Of a DNA stretch of 50,860 nucleotides, positions 27,293-35,882 are shown piece by piece. The translations under genes and the position numbers were made by a program. The DNA lies in NCBI GenBank assembly GCA_025994075.1, contig JAMQGV010000006.1, forward strand, positions 1-50,860, read 5' to 3'. Source of the DNA: Vicinamibacteria bacterium. Its GTDB lineage: Bacteria > Acidobacteriota > Vicinamibacteria > Fen-336. The notes below the pieces were generated by a model. The model searched no databases and had not been told where the DNA came from. It saw nothing but the letters and a program-made list of their open reading frames with translations. Position 1 is the stretch's first letter; every line of letters begins with the position of its first letter.

Positions 27293-28402
27293 ATGACGAT
27301 CGGCCACCACAGCCGACCGCTCCTGCGCCGGGCCGCGGCCCTCGCGCTCCTGCTGCTGCCGGCGGTGCCGGCTCGCTCGCAGGAGGTGCTGGGCCCGGCC
27401 GAGTGCATCCGCTGCCACAACCACTCGCTGCAGGCCGAGCGCTGGCAGAAGCGCGAGGTGGAGCAGTTCGGCCGCAAGGCCCACTTCAACACGCTCGCCC
27501 AGCTCCGCCTGCCGGAGGCGCAGAAGATCGCGCGTCTCGCCGGGCTGCGCCCCGACGACGCGCGCTGCGTCGCCTGCCACGGCACCGTCGTGCGCGGCCG
27601 GCCGCGGGCGGGCGTCTCCTGCGAGAGCTGCCACGGGCCGGGCTCGAAGTACAACGAGCCGCACCAGAAGCCGGACCAGTACGCGCTGTCCGTCTCGCTG
27701 GGCATGGCGGACCTGCGCGTCAAGCCGGCCAACATCGTCGAGGTCTGCGTGCGCTGCCACGTCACGGTCGACGGCGACCTGCGCGACGCGGGCCACCCGA
27801 CGGGCGAGAAGTTCGACGTCGCGGTCGCGCTCGCCAAGATCGAGCACTGGGTGTGGGAGAAGCGGCGCACGGTGATCGACATGAAGGAAATCGACCGCCT
27901 CGGCCGCGCGGCCGTGGCGCGGCAGGTCGCGAAGATCCCGCCGCCGAAGCCGCGCGCGGAGGGCGCAGCCGCCGAGGCCGCCGCGCCGGCGGCCTCCGGA
28001 CGCGGGCTCGATCCGGCCGCCGCCCAGCCGCTGCCCGACGACTACACGGAGTCTGCGGTCGCGGAGCCGGGAGGCGACTTCGACCTGCCCGCGTTCGACG
28101 TGGCCGGCCCGGCGGCGACCTCCGCGGGTTCGCCTTTCGCGGCCGCCCGCGCGGCGCAGGGCGGCGCCGCCGGCGAGCGCGAGCCGGCCCCGCGCTCCCG
28201 CCTGGCGCTGCGGCAGGAGGCCCTGAAGCTGCTTCTGGAGGCGGCCCGCGCGGGTCGCGGCGCTGGTGCGTTCGCCCCTGGCGAGTACGGCGGGCCCGAC
28301 AGCGAGCTGCTGCGGCTGCAGGACGAACTCTTCGGCCTGGCGCTGCGTCCCGCGCCGGCCGCGACGCAGACCCCCGCGCCGTCGCCGGGAGGCACGCCGT
28401 GA
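27293..28402 (+). CDS. Tetrahaem cytochrome c554-like periplasmic protein
   Basis: The 369-residue protein has a signal peptide (ending PARSQ) and four CxxCH motifs: CIRCH, CVACH, CESCH (followed by GPGSKYNEPH, typical of cytochrome c554 family proteins) and CVRCH. The haem region takes the first half; the rest is a Pro/Ala-rich linker and a helical C-terminal part of unknown role. It is the first of five tightly spaced genes; its stop overlaps the GTG of the next (GTGA). It is probably the periplasmic shuttle of this block. Confidence 0.85.
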   Translation: MTIGHHSRPLLRRAAALALLLLPAVPARSQEVLGPAECIRCHNHSLQAERWQKREVEQFGRKAHFNTLAQLRLPEAQKIARLAGLRPDDARCVACHGTVVRGRPRAGVSCESCHGPGSKYNEPHQKPDQYALSVSLGMADLRVKPANIVEVCVRCHVTVDGDLRDAGHPTGEKFDVAVALAKIEHWVWEKRRTVIDMKEIDRLGRAAVARQVAKIPPPKPRAEGAAAEAAAPAASGRGLDPAAAQPLPDDYTESAVAEPGGDFDLPAFDVAGPAATSAGSPFAAARAAQGGAAGEREPAPRSRLALRQEALKLLLEAARAGRGAGAFAPGEYGGPDSELLRLQDELFGLALRPAPAATQTPAPSPGGTP

Positions 28403-29832
28403 GCGTCGACCGCGTGGAACTCATGGCCCGCCACGAGCAGCGCCTGCGGCTGATGGTGCCGGCGCCGCTCGACGACCTGCTGCCGCTCTCGCTGTTCCAG
28501 GGCCTGCCCGAGAAGGTGCGGCCCAAGGTGCTCGACAAGGCCCGCCGCAACCTGCACTTCGTCGACTACCAGGACGGCGAACTGGTGCTGCGGGCCGGCG
28601 CCTACTCCGACACGGCGTACTTCGTCGTCAAGGGCGAGGTCGAGGTGCTGGTGCCGGAGAGCGAGCGCCGCCTGGGGCCTGCAGAAGGCCACGAACCGGT
28701 GCTGATGGGCCCGGGCGAGCTGCTGGGCGAGCTCTCGGCGCTGACCCGCTTCCCGGCCTCGGCCGACGTGCGCGCGCGCGGGCCCGTGACGCTGCTGCAC
28801 GTCAAGGTGCCTGGCCTGCGCATGCTGCTGGCGGCCTCGAAGGAGCTGAAGAAGTTCCTCGACGAGCGCTACCGCAAGCGCGCGCTGAAGGCGCTGTTCG
28901 GCCAGGCGCCGATCTTCGCCGGGTTGCCGGACGACGCCCTCGAGGCGCTGAAGGAGAAGGCCGAGCTGGTCTCGTTCGAGCCGGGCGCGGTGATCGAGGA
29001 GGAAGGCGCGCCCGCCAGCCACCTCTACGTCGTGCGCGGCGGCTACGTGAAGGTCAGCGTTCGCGCCGGCACCGCGGACCTGGCCGTGACCTACCTGCGC
29101 ACGGGCGACTGCGCCGGCGAAGGCGCGGTGCTCGAGGACGCGGCGTGGCCGTTCCGGCTGCAGGCGCTCGAGCACGTCGAGGCCGTGAAGCTGAAGCTCG
29201 AGGACGTGCGCGCCGCTGCGCCGGGCGCTTCCGCGTTCGAGGACGCGCTGTGGCGCGGGGCGATCGAGCGGCTCAAGGCGCGCGGCGCGGTGCTCGACGA
29301 CCCGCTGGCCGCCGAGCACGTGCAGATGGCGATGGACACCGGGCTGATCCACGGCGAGTCGGTGCTGCTCGTCGACCTCGCCGCCTGCACCTCCTGCGAC
29401 GAGTGCGTGCGCGGCTGCGCCTCCACCCACGGCGGGGTGCCGCGCTTCCTGCGCGAGGGCACGACCTACCGGCACTGGCTGATCGCGACCGCGTGCTACC
29501 AGTGCACAGATCCCGTGTGCATGATCGACTGCCCGACGGGCGCCATCTCGCGCCAGATGGGCACGCTCGAGGTCACGATCAACGCGCTCGACCACCCGAC
29601 CCGGCCCTGCATCGGCTGCGGCAACTGCGCCAAGCGCTGCCCGTGGGGCAACATCGTGATGCACGAGCCGGGCACGCTGCGGCCGGACGGCAAGCCGGTC
29701 GAGTTCGCGACCAAGTGCGACCTGTGCGTCGGCCGCGCCGAGGGCCCGGCCTGCGTGCAGATGTGCCCGCACGGCTGCGCGACCCGCGTCTCCTTCAAGG
29801 ACCTCGGCCGCGTGGCCGCGCTGCTCGGGTAG
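28399..29832 (+). CDS. Two cyclic-nucleotide-binding domains fused to a four-cluster ferredoxin
   Basis: The 477-residue protein has no signal peptide and should be cytoplasmic. Residues about 25-150 and 160-265 are two CRP-type cNMP-binding folds (the second with EEEGAPASHLYVVRGGYVKV). From about 320 there is a DmsB/HybA-like electron-transfer domain with four cysteine groups: CTSCDECVRGC, CYQCTDPVCMIDCP, CIGCGNCAKRCP and CDLC...CVQMCPHGC, enough for four [4Fe-4S] clusters. No DNA-binding helix-turn-helix is present. It lies between the tetrahaem and cytochrome b genes, as expected for the cytoplasmic electron carrier that docks to the membrane subunit, gated by a ligand. Confidence 0.85.
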   Translation: MSVDRVELMARHEQRLRLMVPAPLDDLLPLSLFQGLPEKVRPKVLDKARRNLHFVDYQDGELVLRAGAYSDTAYFVVKGEVEVLVPESERRLGPAEGHEPVLMGPGELLGELSALTRFPASADVRARGPVTLLHVKVPGLRMLLAASKELKKFLDERYRKRALKALFGQAPIFAGLPDDALEALKEKAELVSFEPGAVIEEEGAPASHLYVVRGGYVKVSVRAGTADLAVTYLRTGDCAGEGAVLEDAAWPFRLQALEHVEAVKLKLEDVRAAAPGASAFEDALWRGAIERLKARGAVLDDPLAAEHVQMAMDTGLIHGESVLLVDLAACTSCDECVRGCASTHGGVPRFLREGTTYRHWLIATACYQCTDPVCMIDCPTGAISRQMGTLEVTINALDHPTRPCIGCGNCAKRCPWGNIVMHEPGTLRPDGKPVEFATKCDLCVGRAEGPACVQMCPHGCATRVSFKDLGRVAALLG

Positions 29833-29837
29833 CCTCG

Positions 29838-30662
29838 ATGCGCGCCTCGACCCGCAAGCGGCTGATCCCCAAGCGCCTCGACCTGCTGGCGGCGACGGCG
29901 GCCGCCAGCGCGGCGTGCGGGCTGGCTTTCGCGGCCTCGTCGCTGTCGGGGCCGTGGAGCCCCAAGCGCGGGCTCGGCCTCGTCTTCGGGATCGCCGCGG
30001 CGCTGTGCTTCACGATCGCGATGGCCTACCCGGCACGGCGCCCGCGAGCGCGGCCGCTGCGCAACGCCGAGGACTGGTTCCAGGCCCACGTCTACCTCGG
30101 GGTGCTGGGGCTGGTGCTGACCCTGGCCCACGCCGGCTTCGCGTGGCCGGCGGGGTTCATGGGCTGGGCGCTGCTGCTGGGCTCGGCGCTGACCGCTGCC
30201 ACCGGTCTCGGCGGCGCGTTCCTGCAGAAGGCGCTGCCGGCGGCGGCGGCCGAGGGGCTGCGCGTGTACGCCATGCACGACCGCATCCCGGGGCTGGTCG
30301 CCGACGCGCGGGCGAAGGCCGAGCAGGCCATGGAGGGCGCGGGGGAGGCGCTGCAGGGGCTGTGGGAGGAGCGGCTGGCGCCGCGCTTCGCGGCCCCGGA
30401 GCCGCGCTGGAGCTACCTGATCGACGTGCGTGCGGGCCGCGAGGACGAGTTGCGCCCGCTGCGGCGGCTGGCGCCGTTCGTCGAGGCCGAGGACCGCGAG
30501 CGGATCGGCCGCCTGCTCGCGCTCTTCGCGACCAAGCTCGAGCTCGACGCCCAGCTCCGCCTGCAGCGGGTGCTGCGCGGCTGGCTCTCGTGGCACGCGT
30601 GGCCGGCGGGCGCCCTGCTCGGGCTGCTGGTCCTCCACGTGCTCGGCTTCCTGGTGCACTGA
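29838..30662 (+). CDS. Five-helix membrane cytochrome b-like subunit with two HX13H pairs
   Basis: The 274-residue protein shows hydrophobic segments at about 13-36, 45-65, 82-101, 106-128 and 252-273. The third has H84 and H98, the fifth has H253 and H267; each pair is separated by 13 residues, the spacing used by ferric-reductase-type proteins to hold two stacked b haems. A soluble, charged stretch (about 140-245) separates helices four and five. I infer it passes electrons between the ferredoxin fusion encoded upstream and the anchored decahaem cytochrome encoded two bases downstream. It is not a recognised named family. Confidence 0.7.
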   Translation: MRASTRKRLIPKRLDLLAATAAASAACGLAFAASSLSGPWSPKRGLGLVFGIAAALCFTIAMAYPARRPRARPLRNAEDWFQAHVYLGVLGLVLTLAHAGFAWPAGFMGWALLLGSALTAATGLGGAFLQKALPAAAAEGLRVYAMHDRIPGLVADARAKAEQAMEGAGEALQGLWEERLAPRFAAPEPRWSYLIDVRAGREDELRPLRRLAPFVEAEDRERIGRLLALFATKLELDAQLRLQRVLRGWLSWHAWPAGALLGLLVLHVLGFLVH

Positions 30663-30663
30663 G

Positions 30664-32601
30664 ATGGCGCCCGAGGTCCCGTTCGGCACGCCGTCCCGCA
30701 GCCCGCACTGGGTGCCGCCGCCGCCCGCAAACCGCGGCTACCGCCGTGCTCTCGCCTTGCTCGCGCTGCTCTCGCTGGTGGGCTGCGGCCTGCTGCTGTC
30801 GCCGGAGGGCTGGCGGCTGCGCCGCCACGCCAGTCCCGGCCCGGTGGCGGCGGCCCACGCGGTGTTCGAGGACGGCTGCGCACAGTGCCACTCGCAGAGC
30901 GCCTCGCCATTCGAGCGCGGAGCGGCCGACGCCCGCTGCGTGCGCTGCCACGCCGTCACGCCGGGGGGCGACTTCGACCACCGTGACCACGTGCGCGCCG
31001 GCGGCGGCGACGGGGCCGGGACGACCGCGCGCCACGTCGCCCCGTCCTGTGCGAGCTGCCACGTCGACCACCGCGGGCGCGCCGCGGACCTGGCCGCGGT
31101 CGCCGACGGCCACTGCGCGCGCTGCCACTTCGGCCGCTTCGGCGCGCACCCCGAGTTCCAGGCCGTCCGCGAGCGCGCGCCCGAGGCGCCGGGCATCGCC
31201 TTCAACCACGAGCGCCACCTGCGGCCCGACGCCCTCAAGGCCTTCGCGGCCGAGGGACTGGGCGAGCGCGCGCGCGGCGAGGCCGTGTGCGCGTTCTGCC
31301 ACGAGCCGGACGCCGCGACCCGCGAGTTCGTCGCGCCGGGCTTCGATCGCCACTGCGCGCGTTGTCACGAGCGCGAGCTGCAGGCGGGCAGCCGCGAGGT
31401 CGCGGCCGAGCTGGTGCTGTCGCCGCGCGAGCTGGCGTCGCACGGCGTCCAGGGGCCGGGGCTGCCGCCGATCGAAGCCGAAGCCGCGGCGCTGGAGTCG
31501 GCGCGCTTCGAAGCGACGGACTTCGGCGAGGTGCGGCTGCGGCGCGCCGTGCACCGCGACGCCTGGATCGTGACCAACCGCGACCGCCTCGCGCGTGGGC
31601 TGGCGCCTGCCGCGTTCGCCGCGACCCGGGAGCGGTTGATCGAGCGCCGCGACGCCCTGGTGGAGCGGCTGGCGGACGCCCCGGCCCTCGCCGCGCTCTC
31701 GCGCGACGAGCTGCGGGCGCGCGAGCTCGAGCTGGTGGGCGAATCGGCCGCGCTGGACCAGCGCCTGGCGGCGCGGGCGACGGCCGTCGACGCCGCTCCG
31801 CTCGGGGCGCTCGAGGCGCCGCTGCGCGGCCTCGTTTCGGACCCGGCGCTGGGTGCGCCCGCGCGCGAGCTGCTCGCGGCGGCCCGCAGCGCGAGCGTCG
31901 CCGACGACCGCGGCGAGCGCGACCGCAGCCGGCAGGCGCTGCTGGCGGCGGCACGCGACCTGGAGCGAGAGCGACCCGACCTGGAAGCCGAGCTGCAGCC
32001 GCTGATCGCGCGCCTCCGGGTCGCCCGCGTCGACGCCGACGCGGAACGCAGCCTCGAGCGCGCCCGGCGTCGCGTGGTGGCCGGCCTCGAGGCGGTCCGC
32101 GAGGAACTGCGCCTGATCGACGGCGGCGTGCGCGCCGCGGCAGGCAGCCGCCTGGGGCTGCCGCTGACGGCCCCGGCCGCGGCGGAGGAACTGGCGCGTC
32201 TCGACGAGGCGCTCGCGGCCTCCGATCCCGGCCTGCCCGGGCCGCCGGCGAAGGCGCCCGAGGAGATCCAGCGCGCGCTCGGTGCGCTGTGGGCGCCGTG
32301 CGCGAAGTGCCACCCGGGAGGAGCGACCGCCGCGCCGCTCCCGGAGGTGCGGTCGGCGGCCGGCGTGCTCGGCCACGCCCGCTTCCTCCACGCCCCCCAC
32401 CTCGACGTGGCGGCGTGGGTGGGGGAGCCGGAGGCCGCCGCGGGCCGCTGCGCGACCTGCCACGCAGGTGTGGAGAAGAGCGCGAAAGCCGAAGACCTGC
32501 ACCTGCCCGCCGTCGCGAGTTGCGCGCGCTGCCACGGCCGCGGCGAGGTCGGCTCGGGATGCATCGAGTGCCATTCGTACCATCCGGGGACGAGGCGATG
32601 A
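30664..32601 (+). CDS. Membrane-anchored decahaem cytochrome with a helical insert
   Basis: The 645-residue protein has one N-terminal membrane helix (about 28-48) and ten CxxCH motifs: CAQCH, CVRCH, CASCH, CARCH, CAFCH and CARCH in the first 240 residues, then CAKCH, CATCH, CARCH and CIECH in the last 110. Between them lies a roughly 300-residue helical stretch rich in Ala, Arg and Glu without any haem motif. The first part resembles cytochrome c7/c3-type repeats with FNHERH haem-ligand segments. Its ATGA overlap with the FHA gene indicates coupled expression. Confidence 0.85.
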   Translation: MAPEVPFGTPSRSPHWVPPPPANRGYRRALALLALLSLVGCGLLLSPEGWRLRRHASPGPVAAAHAVFEDGCAQCHSQSASPFERGAADARCVRCHAVTPGGDFDHRDHVRAGGGDGAGTTARHVAPSCASCHVDHRGRAADLAAVADGHCARCHFGRFGAHPEFQAVRERAPEAPGIAFNHERHLRPDALKAFAAEGLGERARGEAVCAFCHEPDAATREFVAPGFDRHCARCHERELQAGSREVAAELVLSPRELASHGVQGPGLPPIEAEAAALESARFEATDFGEVRLRRAVHRDAWIVTNRDRLARGLAPAAFAATRERLIERRDALVERLADAPALAALSRDELRARELELVGESAALDQRLAARATAVDAAPLGALEAPLRGLVSDPALGAPARELLAAARSASVADDRGERDRSRQALLAAARDLERERPDLEAELQPLIARLRVARVDADAERSLERARRRVVAGLEAVREELRLIDGGVRAAAGSRLGLPLTAPAAAEELARLDEALAASDPGLPGPPAKAPEEIQRALGALWAPCAKCHPGGATAAPLPEVRSAAGVLGHARFLHAPHLDVAAWVGEPEAAAGRCATCHAGVEKSAKAEDLHLPAVASCARCHGRGEVGSGCIECHSYHPGTRR

Positions 32602-33686
32602 GCGGGCCCGCGCCCCGCGCCTTCCTGCGCTTCCGTCTGCCGGGCGAAGCCCCGCGCACCCAGGTGCTCGAGCACGAGGAGACGACGCTCGGACGCGATC
32701 GCGCCGCCGACCTGTGCCTGCCCTACGAGACGATCTCGCGGCTCCACGCGCGCATCGCGTGGGACGGCCGCCGCCACCTCGTCGAAGACCTGGGCAGCGC
32801 CAACGGCACCCGCGTCAACGGGCGGCTGGCCCGCCGCCAGCGCCTGCGCGATCTCGACGTCGTGTCGCTCGCGACCGACGTCGACCTGCTGTTCCTGACC
32901 GGCCGCAGCGCCGAGCGGATCGAGCTCGAGGGCGTCGTGGACGCGTGGCTGGAGCCGGCGGACGGGGGAGAGCGCGTCGCCGTGCCGCCCGGCGAGTTGA
33001 CCCTCGGCCGCGCGGCGAGCGCGAACCACGTCGTCGAGAGTCCGGCGGTGTCGAAGCTCCACGCGCGGATCGAGCGCCACCCGACGGCCGTCTTCGTCGA
33101 GGACCTCGGGTCGAGCAACGGCACCGAGCTGAACGACCGCGTCGTCGCCCGCGCCCGCCTGCGCGACGGCGACGAGATCGTGCTCGCGGGGACCGCCCGC
33201 TACCGGGTCCGGATCGTCAGCGGCAAGGTGGCGACCACGGCCGCGACCGTTCCGTCCGAGCCGGTGGCCCCCGACGACGACGCCGACGTGACCATCGTGC
33301 GCCGCTTCGACGCCGACTGGCGGGCGAAGCTGGAGGCGGCCGGCGAAGAACTGGCGGCGGCCGCGGAACGCGAGCCGGCCGACGACCCGCGCCCGATCGC
33401 GGTGGTGCGGCTCGAGGGCGCCGGCCGCTACGTCGTGGTCACCGAGCCGGGCGAACACGAGATCGGACGCAGCGCGGCGCTGCGGCTGGAGCATCCGACG
33501 GTCTCACGGCGGCACGCCCGGCTGACGCTCTCGGCCGACCGCCGGACGGCCACGCTGGCCGATCTCGGCGCGAGCTACCCGGCCCGGGTCGAAGGCCGGC
33601 CGGTGAGCGGCGAGACCGCACTGCGCCACGGCGACCGCGTCGAGTTCGGCGACGTCGTGCTGACGGTCCGCTTCGTCCGCGGCTGA
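32598..33686 (+). CDS. Triple FHA-domain protein
   Basis: The 362-residue soluble protein carries three FHA folds: about 10-100 (TTLGRDRAADLCLP, SRLHARI, DLGSANGTRVNG), about 115-210 (LTLGRAASANHVV, SKLHARI, DLGSSNGTELND) and about 275-360 (HEIGRSAALRLEH, SRRHARL). The first two keep the phospho-Thr-binding G-R, S-x-x-H and N-G residues; the third has ASYPAR in place of the NG loop and may not bind. FHA domains read Thr phosphorylation, so the redox block may be governed by a kinase such as that at 16106. It ends one base before the convergent prmC gene. Confidence 0.88.
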   Translation: MSGPAPRAFLRFRLPGEAPRTQVLEHEETTLGRDRAADLCLPYETISRLHARIAWDGRRHLVEDLGSANGTRVNGRLARRQRLRDLDVVSLATDVDLLFLTGRSAERIELEGVVDAWLEPADGGERVAVPPGELTLGRAASANHVVESPAVSKLHARIERHPTAVFVEDLGSSNGTELNDRVVARARLRDGDEIVLAGTARYRVRIVSGKVATTAATVPSEPVAPDDDADVTIVRRFDADWRAKLEAAGEELAAAAEREPADDPRPIAVVRLEGAGRYVVVTEPGEHEIGRSAALRLEHPTVSRRHARLTLSADRRTATLADLGASYPARVEGRPVSGETALRHGDRVEFGDVVLTVRFVRG

Positions 33687-33687
33687 T

Positions 33688-34518
33688 TCAGCGAGGCCGC
33701 GCCGCCCCGACGACCCGCGGGATGCCCTGCAGGTCCGGCCACGTTTCGACCTCGACCTGGCCCGCCGCGCGCGCGAGGTCGACCACCGCGTCCGCCTGGC
33801 CGGCGCCGACCTCGACCAGCGCGCGCCCGCCGGGCCGCAGCGCGATCGCGACCTGCGGCCACAGTCGCCGATAGACGGAGAGCGGCTCGCCCGGCGGGAA
33901 CAGCGCGAGTGCCGGCTCGTGGTCCCGGACCTCGGGCGCGAGCGGGTCCGCCGGGTCGACGTAGGGCGGGTTGCTGACGATGAGGTCGATCTGCCCGTGC
34001 AGTTCGTCGACCGGCGCGAGCAGGTCGCCCTGCCGCCAGTCGACCCGGGCCTCGAGCCCGAGCCGGACCGCGTTGCGGCGTGCGACCTGCAGCGCGGCGG
34101 GGGAGAGATCGAGGCCGAACACGCGGGCGAGGGGCCGCTCCGCGGCGATCGAGAGCGCGAGGCAGCCGGTGCCGGTGCCGACGTCGACGACGAGGGCGGG
34201 ATTCGTCGCCGGCAGCAGTTCGAGGGCGCGCTCCACGAGCAATTCCGTCTCCGGGCGCGGGATCAGCACCTCGGGCGTGACCAGGAACTCGTGGCGCCAG
34301 AAGGCCTGGACCCCGGTCAGGTGCTGCAGCGGCACCCGCGCCGCGCGTCGCTCGACGAGCGCGCCGAAGCGCTCGGCCGCGTCCGCGGGCAGCGGCTCGC
34401 CGGAGCGCGCCACGAGATCGGCGCGCGACCAGCCGAGCACGTGTCGGAGCAGCAGCTCCGCGTCCCACTCGGCCGCCCGCACGCCGGCGGCGCGCAGCCG
34501 CGCGGCAGCCTCGCGCAA
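33688..34518 (-). CDS. prmC: Release-factor glutamine N5-methyltransferase PrmC
   Basis: The 276-residue enzyme methylates the GGQ glutamine of peptide-release factors. It has an N-terminal helical domain (DAELLLRHVLGW), VVDVGTGTGCLALSIA for SAM binding and the catalytic NPPYVDP. TTG 34518 is the first normal start; a CTG at 34539 overlaps the ABC-GAF stop (CTGA) and would add seven residues, which also fits PrmC N-termini. It usually sits beside prfA; here it follows the DevBCA-type genes. Confidence 0.92.
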   Translation of the reverse strand: MREAAARLRAAGVRAAEWDAELLLRHVLGWSRADLVARSGEPLPADAAERFGALVERRAARVPLQHLTGVQAFWRHEFLVTPEVLIPRPETELLVERALELLPATNPALVVDVGTGTGCLALSIAAERPLARVFGLDLSPAALQVARRNAVRLGLEARVDWRQGDLLAPVDELHGQIDLIVSNPPYVDPADPLAPEVRDHEPALALFPPGEPLSVYRRLWPQVAIALRPGGRALVEVGAGQADAVVDLARAAGQVEVETWPDLQGIPRVVGAARPR

Positions 34519-34535
34519 CGCCGAGGCCGCCGTGC

Positions 34536-35882
34536 TCAGGCAGCCTCCTCCGGAGGGTCCATCACCGTTCGCCGGGCCATCCGCGCCCACGCCTGCAGGA
34601 TCACGCCCATCCGCTCGGCGACGTGGGCGAAGTGCGTCGCGTCGGCGTCGTCGAACAGTGCGCCGTCGGCCTTGTTCAGCAACTGCATCACCGCGAACAC
34701 CTCGCCCGTGGCGTTCTTGACCGGCATGCAGAGCATCGTCCGCGTGCGGTAGCCGGTCTCGTCGTCGATGCGGCGGTTGAACAGCGGCTCCAGGTAAGCG
34801 TCCGCGATGTTCATCGGCTCGCCGGTCTGTGCGACGCGGCCCGCGATGCCCTGGCCCAGCGACAGCTTGATCAGGCCGGCCTTGTCCGCGACCTTCGACC
34901 ACAGGAAGCCGTGTTCGCGGTCGACCACGAACAGCGTGGCGCGGTCCGCCCGCAGCATGCGGCCGATGCGGAGCGTGAACGCCTCGAGCACCTGCTCGAG
35001 CATCGACTCGAAGGCGTCCGAGCCGGAGAGCTCCATCACCCGGAGCAGTTGCTCGAACTCCTGGGTGACCTGGGCCAGGAACGTCGCGAACGCCTCGTCG
35101 GCGAGGCCCTGGACCCGCTCGGCGATGTCGTTCTCGCGGGTCGTGTGGATCAGCGCGTCGAGCATGCGCTGGGCCTCGGTCGAGACGGCGGCAGCGAAGC
35201 TCTGCAGGAAGCCGTCCTCGAGGTGGACGATGCGGTCGGCGATGTCGAGGATGCGGTTGTCGTGGGTGACCAGCAGCACGGCGCAGCGCTGCCGGCGGGC
35301 GAGATCGTTCATCAGGTCGACGACGTCGCGCCCCGACTGCTTGTCCAGCGAGGCCGTCGGCTCGTCGGCCAGGATCAGTCGCGGTCGCGGCGCCAGCGCG
35401 CGGGCGATCGCCACGCGCTGCTTCTGGCCCCCGGACATCTCGTCGGGGAAGTGGTGGCGGCGGTCGCCGAGGCCGACCGCCTCGAGCGCGGCGCGCGCCC
35501 GCTCCCGCCGTTCGGCCGGCGACAGCGGCTGGATCTCGAGGCCCAGCTCCACGTTCTCCTGGGCGTTCAGCGAGCGCATCAGGTTGTGGGACTGGAAGAT
35601 GTAGCCGATCTGCCGGCGCACGGCGATCAGGCGTTCTTCGCCGGCGTCGCGCAGCTCGTGGCCGAGCACGCGCAGGCTGCCCTCCTGCGCGGAGCGCAGG
35701 GCGCCGATCAGGGTCAGCAGCGTGGTCTTTCCCGAGCCGGAAGGCCCGGTCATGATCACGATCTCGCCGGGCTCGATCGAGAGGTCGATCGCGTGCAGGA
35801 TCTGCTTGCGCAGCGCGCCACGGCCGTAGAAGTGGCTGACGCCGCGGGCGACGATCAGCGGCTCCTGGGTCGTGGCTGCCAT
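34536..35882 (-). CDS. devA: DevA/LolD-type ABC ATPase fused to a GAF domain
   Basis: The 448-residue protein has a complete ATPase domain in residues 1-230: Walker A GPSGSGKTT, signature MSGGQKQRVAIARAL, Walker B LILADEPTASLD and the H-loop VTHD. This part matches DevA, the ATPase of cyanobacterial heterocyst glycolipid exporters. About 230-300 is a linker with helical heptads, and about 300-440 a GAF domain (RATLFVVDREHGFLWSKVA, GIAGRVAQTGEPMNI). A sensory domain on the ATPase of this family is unusual. The ATG overlaps the DevC stop (TGATG). Confidence 0.87.
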   Translation of the reverse strand: MAATTQEPLIVARGVSHFYGRGALRKQILHAIDLSIEPGEIVIMTGPSGSGKTTLLTLIGALRSAQEGSLRVLGHELRDAGEERLIAVRRQIGYIFQSHNLMRSLNAQENVELGLEIQPLSPAERRERARAALEAVGLGDRRHHFPDEMSGGQKQRVAIARALAPRPRLILADEPTASLDKQSGRDVVDLMNDLARRQRCAVLLVTHDNRILDIADRIVHLEDGFLQSFAAAVSTEAQRMLDALIHTTRENDIAERVQGLADEAFATFLAQVTQEFEQLLRVMELSGSDAFESMLEQVLEAFTLRIGRMLRADRATLFVVDREHGFLWSKVADKAGLIKLSLGQGIAGRVAQTGEPMNIADAYLEPLFNRRIDDETGYRTRTMLCMPVKNATGEVFAVMQLLNKADGALFDDADATHFAHVAERMGVILQAWARMARRTVMDPPEEAA

